In this document: piece by piece, positions 32,074 through 36,300 of the stretch
Numbering within the stretch: the stretch's first letter is position 1
Layout of the letters: every line of letters starts with the position of its first letter
Source of the DNA: Phycisphaerales bacterium
Lineage (GTDB): Bacteria; Planctomycetota; Phycisphaerae; UBA1845; Fen-1342
DNA: 36,300 bases
Direction of reading: 5' to 3'
Assembly (NCBI GenBank): GCA_003162245.1
Contig: PMMM01000163.1
Span: 392-36,691, forward strand
The notes under the pieces: model-generated
The model's input: the letters and a program-made list of their open reading frames with translations, nothing else
What the model was told of the DNA's origin: nothing
The model's database searches: none
Program-made: the position numbers and the translations under genes

Positions 32074-34440
32074 TCACAGGCCGCTTTCTCTCCGCGCCGG
32101 CGTCCCCGCCCAGGTCGTCGACCCCGTTGTGCCGTCTGGCGACCACACCGGACCGGGCGTCAGGTGTAGTTGCCGCTGGTGCAGCAGTTTGACCGCCAGG
32201 ATGGGGCCGGCCACGGCAAAGAAGGCGCAGAGCGCGATCGCAACCTCCCCGCTCTCGCGCGTCGTCGCACCCAGGCCCGCGCGCGACGCCAGCGCGATAC
32301 CCAGCGCGAAGCTCGACAGCCCTATGGCCAGGGCGAGGCGCGGCGACCGGGTCGCACGCGTCGGAATCAAGCTGACCAGCAAGGCGGCGACCGCACACCA
32401 TCCGCACACGCGCAGCACCACCATGCCGGGAGTCAGACGCGCGATTTGGACCTGGCTCAGCAGGTTCTCGAGGGCTGCCGCCTGGACCTCACAGCCGAAC
32501 ACATGTTGTCCCGAGGCCAGCGCGTGCCAGTCGGCCCCCGGCATCATCTGGCCGATCACAACGGCGTGGTCGCCGAACCAGCCCCGAAGCTGGTCGGCAT
32601 CGGCGGCCAGCACCTGCTCGACCGGAATCGCCCGCCCGGCCCACTGCGGGGCCTCGTCCACACGGACGCGGCCGTTCAGAATCTGGTCCCCGGCCTCGAA
32701 GCGGGTGTCGCCCTGCCTCGGGGGCGCGGTGTCAAAGACGGGGAGCGTGTCGATCTCGCTGCGCCGCCGCCGCTGCTCGGCCGGGGTCGCGCCCCTGCGG
32801 TAGCCCAGATCCAGCCGGTGGGGCTGCACACGGATGTCCACGTCGCTGTCGGGGAACCGGGCGGCGGCAAAAGCGGCGACTGCGAGCGACGGGGACGGCG
32901 GACCGAACTCGTGCTGAACGGCCAGCGGCATGGCGATCTCCAACCCGAGCGACTCCGGCCGATCGGAGACCAGCACGCCCCAGCCATGGACAACGCCGCG
33001 CAGGGCGGGACACAGCACCGGCTCCCCGTTGACGTCGAGCTTCTCAGTGCCGACGACCACCGGCACACCCAGCGCCCGGACGCCGCGGACAAAGCCCTCG
33101 TCGTACTCTGGACGGCAATCCGGGAAATAGTAGTCCCAGACGACGACCCGCGGCCGGGCCGCGGCGAGCTTCTCCATCAGCCGGCCATACAGCAGGCGCC
33201 AGCTCTTGCGGTCACCCGCCGACAACCCGGGCAGGTCGCTGCCGATCTGACCGTTTTGGAGGGCCTGTAGCGTACCGGCGGTGAACCCGATCAATGCGGT
33301 CGGCGTGCGCCCGCGCGCGGGACCCATCCACCGCGCCTCCACGCGCCAGAACGTGACACTCAGCAGGGCCGCGGCGAACGCCGTCAGCAGAACCTGCACC
33401 GCGCGCGGGTGGTTGCGCAGAACCAGCGCGGTGATGCGCGCCAGACGATCGCTGGCGGGCGCGTCGCGCCGCGCCCGGATCTCGTGCCCCGCCAGGTAGC
33501 GTTCCAGGTCCTCAACCAGCGCCGCGCACGTGGCATAGCGCTGCTCGGGCTTCGCGTGCACGCAGCAGGCGATGATCGCCGCCAGGTCGTCCGCCCGGTT
33601 CACTTCCCGCTCGCGCAGGATCGCCGTCAGGCGCTCGATCTGCGCGGCGAAACGTGCGGGCTGGCCCGTGATCACGTGGAACAGCAGGACGCCCAGGCCA
33701 TATACGTCCGCACGGGCGTCCACCGCCTGCCCCGCAATCTGTTCCGGCGCCATGTAGCCGTATGTCCCGAGCGGGCCCTCGCGCGGCGGCGGTGGGCCGA
33801 CCGGCGGCGCGGACGTCTCGCGCGTCAGGCCGAGCCGCTTGGCAATGCCGAAGTCCACGATGCGCGGTTGCCCGTCCGCGTCAATGATGATGTTCTGCGG
33901 CTTGAGGTCGCGATGCACGACGCCTTCGCGGTGGGCATAGTCGACCGCGGCGCCAACGGCCTGGATGATCTTGATGCGCTCCTCGAGCGAAACGTCGCGC
34001 GCGCGAATGTACTCGTCGAGCTGCTGGCCCGCGACGAACTCCATCGCGTAGTACAAGGGCGGGTTGTCGAGCCGCGCCTCGTACAATGTCGCGATGTTCG
34101 GATGCCGCAGCTTCGCGACGAGGTGCACCTCGTTCTCGAAGTACGCCTCGCGTAGCGGCGTAGTGGAAAAAAGGACCTTGAGCGCCTCGGCCCGCGCCTT
34201 GCCGTGGTGAAACGCCTTGTACACGACGCCGAAGCCGCCGCGGCCCAGCTCCGACAGGATCGTGTACCCGCTGAATCTCGGAAACCGCCCCTCCGTGAGC
34301 TCCCGGTACACGGCGCGACACGCTTCGCACTGCTCCAGGTGCGCCTCGGCGTCGCGCCGCTGCACGTCCGGCAAATCACCGGCGGCGAAGGCCGTGGTGG
34401 TATCGCGTTGCGGGCAGGACTGTACGGCTCGGGTGGGCAT
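32074..34440 (-). CDS. Ser/Thr kinase with N-terminal zinc finger and CHASE2 sensor
   Basis: A 788-residue kinase. Residues 9-41 hold a zinc anti-sigma-type finger: Cys9, then His34-x3-Cys38-x2-Cys41. The kinase domain (about 59-320) has LGRGGFGVVY, Lys88 in EALKVL, Asp178 in HRDLKPQN and Asp196 in VDFG, all canonical. A membrane helix (about 345-365) leads to an extracytoplasmic CHASE2 domain (about 375-650, with VVVWDYYFPDCRPEYDEGF and the later VVIGQMMPG). Three or so helices follow (about 660-770). This is the usual CHASE2-kinase order: outside sensor, inside kinase. The ATG at 34440 is chosen because it puts the finger near the start, though its ribosome site is weak; TTG at 34479 is an alternative. 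TATACT (34503-34508, minus) may be the -10. The zinc finger could bind the nearby sigma factor. Confidence 0.9.
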   Translation of the reverse strand: MPTRAVQSCPQRDTTTAFAAGDLPDVQRRDAEAHLEQCEACRAVYRELTEGRFPRFSGYTILSELGRGGFGVVYKAFHHGKARAEALKVLFSTTPLREAYFENEVHLVAKLRHPNIATLYEARLDNPPLYYAMEFVAGQQLDEYIRARDVSLEERIKIIQAVGAAVDYAHREGVVHRDLKPQNIIIDADGQPRIVDFGIAKRLGLTRETSAPPVGPPPPREGPLGTYGYMAPEQIAGQAVDARADVYGLGVLLFHVITGQPARFAAQIERLTAILREREVNRADDLAAIIACCVHAKPEQRYATCAALVEDLERYLAGHEIRARRDAPASDRLARITALVLRNHPRAVQVLLTAFAAALLSVTFWRVEARWMGPARGRTPTALIGFTAGTLQALQNGQIGSDLPGLSAGDRKSWRLLYGRLMEKLAAARPRVVVWDYYFPDCRPEYDEGFVRGVRALGVPVVVGTEKLDVNGEPVLCPALRGVVHGWGVLVSDRPESLGLEIAMPLAVQHEFGPPSPSLAVAAFAAARFPDSDVDIRVQPHRLDLGYRRGATPAEQRRRRSEIDTLPVFDTAPPRQGDTRFEAGDQILNGRVRVDEAPQWAGRAIPVEQVLAADADQLRGWFGDHAVVIGQMMPGADWHALASGQHVFGCEVQAAALENLLSQVQIARLTPGMVVLRVCGWCAVAALLVSLIPTRATRSPRLALAIGLSSFALGIALASRAGLGATTRESGEVAIALCAFFAVAGPILAVKLLHQRQLHLTPGPVWSPDGTTGSTTWAGTPARRESGL

Positions 34441-34561
34441 CCGTGCACCGTCGGTGAAGTGGCCTGCGTGGCGCCGCAAATTCCCGTCGCTCAGCCACCA
34501 CCAGTATACCGCGCGGCCGGCCCGACCGCAGCCCCGCGCTGTCAGCGGGGGCGAATGCCCG

Positions 34562-34590
34562 TTGAAACCGCGCCGCTCTGGCCGGATACT
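34562..34590 (+). promoter_or_regulatory. Promoter of the DUF1573 gene
   Basis: TTGAAA (34562-34567), a 17-base spacer and GATACT (34585-34590) match sigma-70 boxes at five and four of six bases, giving a leader of about 48 bases before the ATG at 34645. Confidence 0.5.
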
Positions 34591-34644
34591 ATGCGCCGAG
34601 CCGGGACGGAATCCGCTTCCGTCCAGTTAAGGAGATGATGAACG

Positions 34645-35763
34645 ATGACCACGACCTCGATGCCCACGCGTGTAGCCCTCCTCGCCGCGCTCCTGGCGGC
34701 GACCGCCGTCGCCCAAAACGCCCCGGCGCCAAAGATCGTCCTCCAACCCACGTCCTGGGACTTCGGCCAGGTGTGGCAGGAAGAGCAGCAGAGCTTCACG
34801 CTCACCGTTAAGAACGAAGGGAATGCCGACCTGCTCATCAGCGAGGTCCGGACGACCTGCGGCTGCACGGTCGCCCAGCCCGAGCGGACGACCGTCCCGC
34901 CCGGCCAGACCACGACCGTTAAGGTGCAGTACGACACGCAAGGCAAGCAGGGCGACGTGTCGTCCAAGGTGATCGTCCTGTGCAACGATCCGCGCCGGGG
35001 CGCCGACCTGCTCAACGATGAGCCGAATCCCAAGCAGGGCGAGGCCCACTTCAAGATCAAGGGCTTCGTGAAACGCGCGATCCTCAAGGAGCCGCTGGGC
35101 GGCCTCGTCGTGCGGTCGCTCGACCCGAAGCCCGGCCAGTCCGGGAAGGTCCGGCTCAAGAACCAGATGCCCGAGCCGATGCGCCTGCAACTCAAGTCGA
35201 GCACGATTCGCGAGCTCGACGTGGAGATCAAGGAGATCACGCCCGGGATGGAGTACGAGGTGATCGGCCGCACCGCCCGCGAGTTGAAGGTGGGCAAGGT
35301 ACGCGGCGACCTGCTCTTCACCACGGGCCTCACGAAGGAGCCCGAATTCACGGTCCCCGCGCGGATCGAGATGCTGGCGCCGATCGAGCTGGTGCCGCCG
35401 GTGATGTATCTGCTCAAAACCGACAAGGAACCGGTGCAACGCGTGGTCAACCTGCAGTATTACGGCGCCGACGGCGTGGAGAAGTTCCGCGTGACGGACG
35501 CACAGTGCAAAGACCCGCGCATCAAGGTCACCGTCGGGCCCACGCAGCCGCCCGAGGAGTGGATGCGCACCAAGTTGACGCCGCCCGTCACGGCCGTGGT
35601 ACGCTCGAACGTGTCGCTGCCGCCGGGCGCGGAAATCCCGCCCGAGGGCGCGCTCATCGAGTACACGACCACGGACCCCCAGTGCCCGAAGGTCGACGTG
35701 CTCGTGACGACCGACAAGGAGGCGTTCGAGGCACGCATGTACGGACGCTGGGGTACGAAGTAA
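34645..35763 (+). CDS. Exported DUF1573 protein
   Basis: A 372-residue periplasmic or surface protein. Residues 1-24 are a signal peptide ending in TAVAQ. Residues about 28-110 match DUF1573: WDFGQV, FTLTVKNEGNADLLISEVRTTCGC with the conserved Thr-Cys-Gly-Cys, and VPPGQTTTVKVQYDT. These are Ig-like ASH/MSP-type beta-sandwiches. The rest (about 130-372) looks like further Ig-like beta domains without a named family. AAGGAG (34629-34634) lies ten bases ahead of the ATG at 34645; an in-frame ATG at 34660 would give a shorter signal. The molecular role is unknown; planctomycetes have many of these proteins. It is followed on the same strand, after 128 bases, by the partial beta-propeller gene. 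Confidence 0.85.
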   Translation: MTTTSMPTRVALLAALLAATAVAQNAPAPKIVLQPTSWDFGQVWQEEQQSFTLTVKNEGNADLLISEVRTTCGCTVAQPERTTVPPGQTTTVKVQYDTQGKQGDVSSKVIVLCNDPRRGADLLNDEPNPKQGEAHFKIKGFVKRAILKEPLGGLVVRSLDPKPGQSGKVRLKNQMPEPMRLQLKSSTIRELDVEIKEITPGMEYEVIGRTARELKVGKVRGDLLFTTGLTKEPEFTVPARIEMLAPIELVPPVMYLLKTDKEPVQRVVNLQYYGADGVEKFRVTDAQCKDPRIKVTVGPTQPPEEWMRTKLTPPVTAVVRSNVSLPPGAEIPPEGALIEYTTTDPQCPKVDVLVTTDKEAFEARMYGRWGTK

Positions 35764-35891
35764 CGGCGACCGGCGGCTGGGCGTCTTTCGACCGGAATCG
35801 ACCGGCCCCCCGGGGCACGGTGCGCCGCAACGGAACTACTACGTCGTGCGGAAGGGGCTGCATCCTGCCGGGCAGAGAGTGAGGCTGGCAC

Positions 35892-36300
35892 ATGCGGGCG
35901 TGGCACGGAGTTTTCTGCGGTCTTCTCGTCGCCTCCGGCGTCGCCATGGCGACGGCCGCGCGGGCGCAGCCTCCGCCCAACTCGCAGACGGCGCACGACG
36001 AATCGCGCTGGTTTCGCAACGTCCGGCAGTTGACCTCGGTCGACATGGGAATGGATCGCTCTGGTGAAGCCTATTTCTCGCCCGACGGCAAACGCATCTC
36101 CTTCCAGGCCTGGCCGAGGGGCAAGCAGGAATACCAGATCTACGTCATGAACCTGGACGGCACCGGCCTGAAGATGGTCAGCACCGGCGAGGGCGCGACC
36201 ACCTGCTCGTATTTCCACCCCAGCGGCGAAAAGCTGATCTTCGCCTCCAACCATCTTGACCAGCGCCTCCCGGAGAAGCCCGCCGAAGTGGAACCCATGC
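35892..36300 (+). CDS. TolB/PD40-like beta-propeller protein, 3' part missing
   Basis: An open frame runs from the ATG at 35892 off the right edge (136 complete codons visible). Residues 1-26 are a signal peptide ending in TAARAQ. Then FRNVRQLTSVDMG opens a propeller, and two PD40-type blades can be read: EAYFSPDGKRISFQAW and SYFHPSGEKLIFASNH, separated by QIYVMNLDGTGLKMVST. This is the layout of TolB-like and related WD40-like PD40 periplasmic proteins; some carry extra C-terminal domains, which cannot be seen here. It lies downstream of the DUF1573 gene, possibly in one transcript. Confidence 0.8.
   Translation, partial: MRAWHGVFCGLLVASGVAMATAARAQPPPNSQTAHDESRWFRNVRQLTSVDMGMDRSGEAYFSPDGKRISFQAWPRGKQEYQIYVMNLDGTGLKMVSTGEGATTCSYFHPSGEKLIFASNHLDQRLPEKPAEVEPM

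Noticed and set aside
34542-35450. Minus-strand frame opposite the DUF1573 gene
   Set aside because: The plus-strand gene has a promoter, ribosome site, signal peptide and family motif; the minus frame has none.

Overview
The window (about 36.3 kb, GC-rich, intact long genes on both strands) looks like chromosomal DNA of a planctomycete, possibly of the Phycisphaerae type. The phylum call rests on the gene mix: two prepilin-like proteins with an [20 protein letters not shown]-type head, dockerin-type calcium repeats and a PEP-CTERM tail on secreted proteins, a ThuA/DUF1080 lipoprotein, a DUF1573 protein, and a cluster of Ser/Thr kinases with an ECF-type sigma factor and an FHA protein. The class is a guess. 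I saw no phage, transposase, CRISPR array or rRNA.

Layout. 1-4.75 kb: a small exported protein, a pseudopilin gene with a long palindrome-rich upstream region, a Tat-exported DUF362 protein, a UDP-sugar pyrophosphorylase and a tRNA-Asn with an imperfectly paired fold. 4.8-13.4 kb, minus strand: a six-gene run lacI - pseudopilin - GH5 - PEP-CTERM protein - dockerin protein - GH30. 13.5-14.9 kb: a divergent GH1 beta-glucosidase. 15-18 kb: a C2H2 zinc-finger protein, a GT4 glycosyltransferase and a squalene/phytoene synthase. 18-24 kb: a six-PAS sensor kinase overlapping a FixJ-type regulator, then a GT-C membrane glycosyltransferase. 24-26.3 kb: the ThuA/DUF1080 lipoprotein and a small secreted protein. 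26.3-34.4 kb: ECF sigma, Ser/Thr kinase and FHA protein (apparently one operon), tiny membrane ORFs on the other strand, and a second kinase with a zinc-finger head and a CHASE2 sensor. 34.6 kb to the end: a DUF1573 protein and the start of a PD40/TolB-like beta-propeller protein.

How the genes fit together. The 4.8-15 kb block reads as a LacI-controlled beta-glucan utilisation locus. The GH5 protein resembles exo-1,3-beta-glucosidases, GH30 includes beta-1,6-glucanases, and GH1 would finish the oligosaccharides. A 14-bp LacI-type operator sits just downstream of the -10 box of a good promoter for the lacI operon, and a promoter of similar quality fires the other way into GH1. The 26-34 kb block reads as an envelope-sensing phospho-signalling locus ending in a sigma factor. 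Its zinc-ligand motifs, of the type used by anti-sigma factors, are carried by the sigma factor itself and by the sensor kinase; no separate anti-sigma gene is present.

The observations most worth following are a dockerin dyad split by an inserted binding module in GH30, the kinase/FHA/sigma locus with its tiny membrane ORFs, the eukaryote-like zinc finger, and the palindromic promoter region near 1.95 kb.
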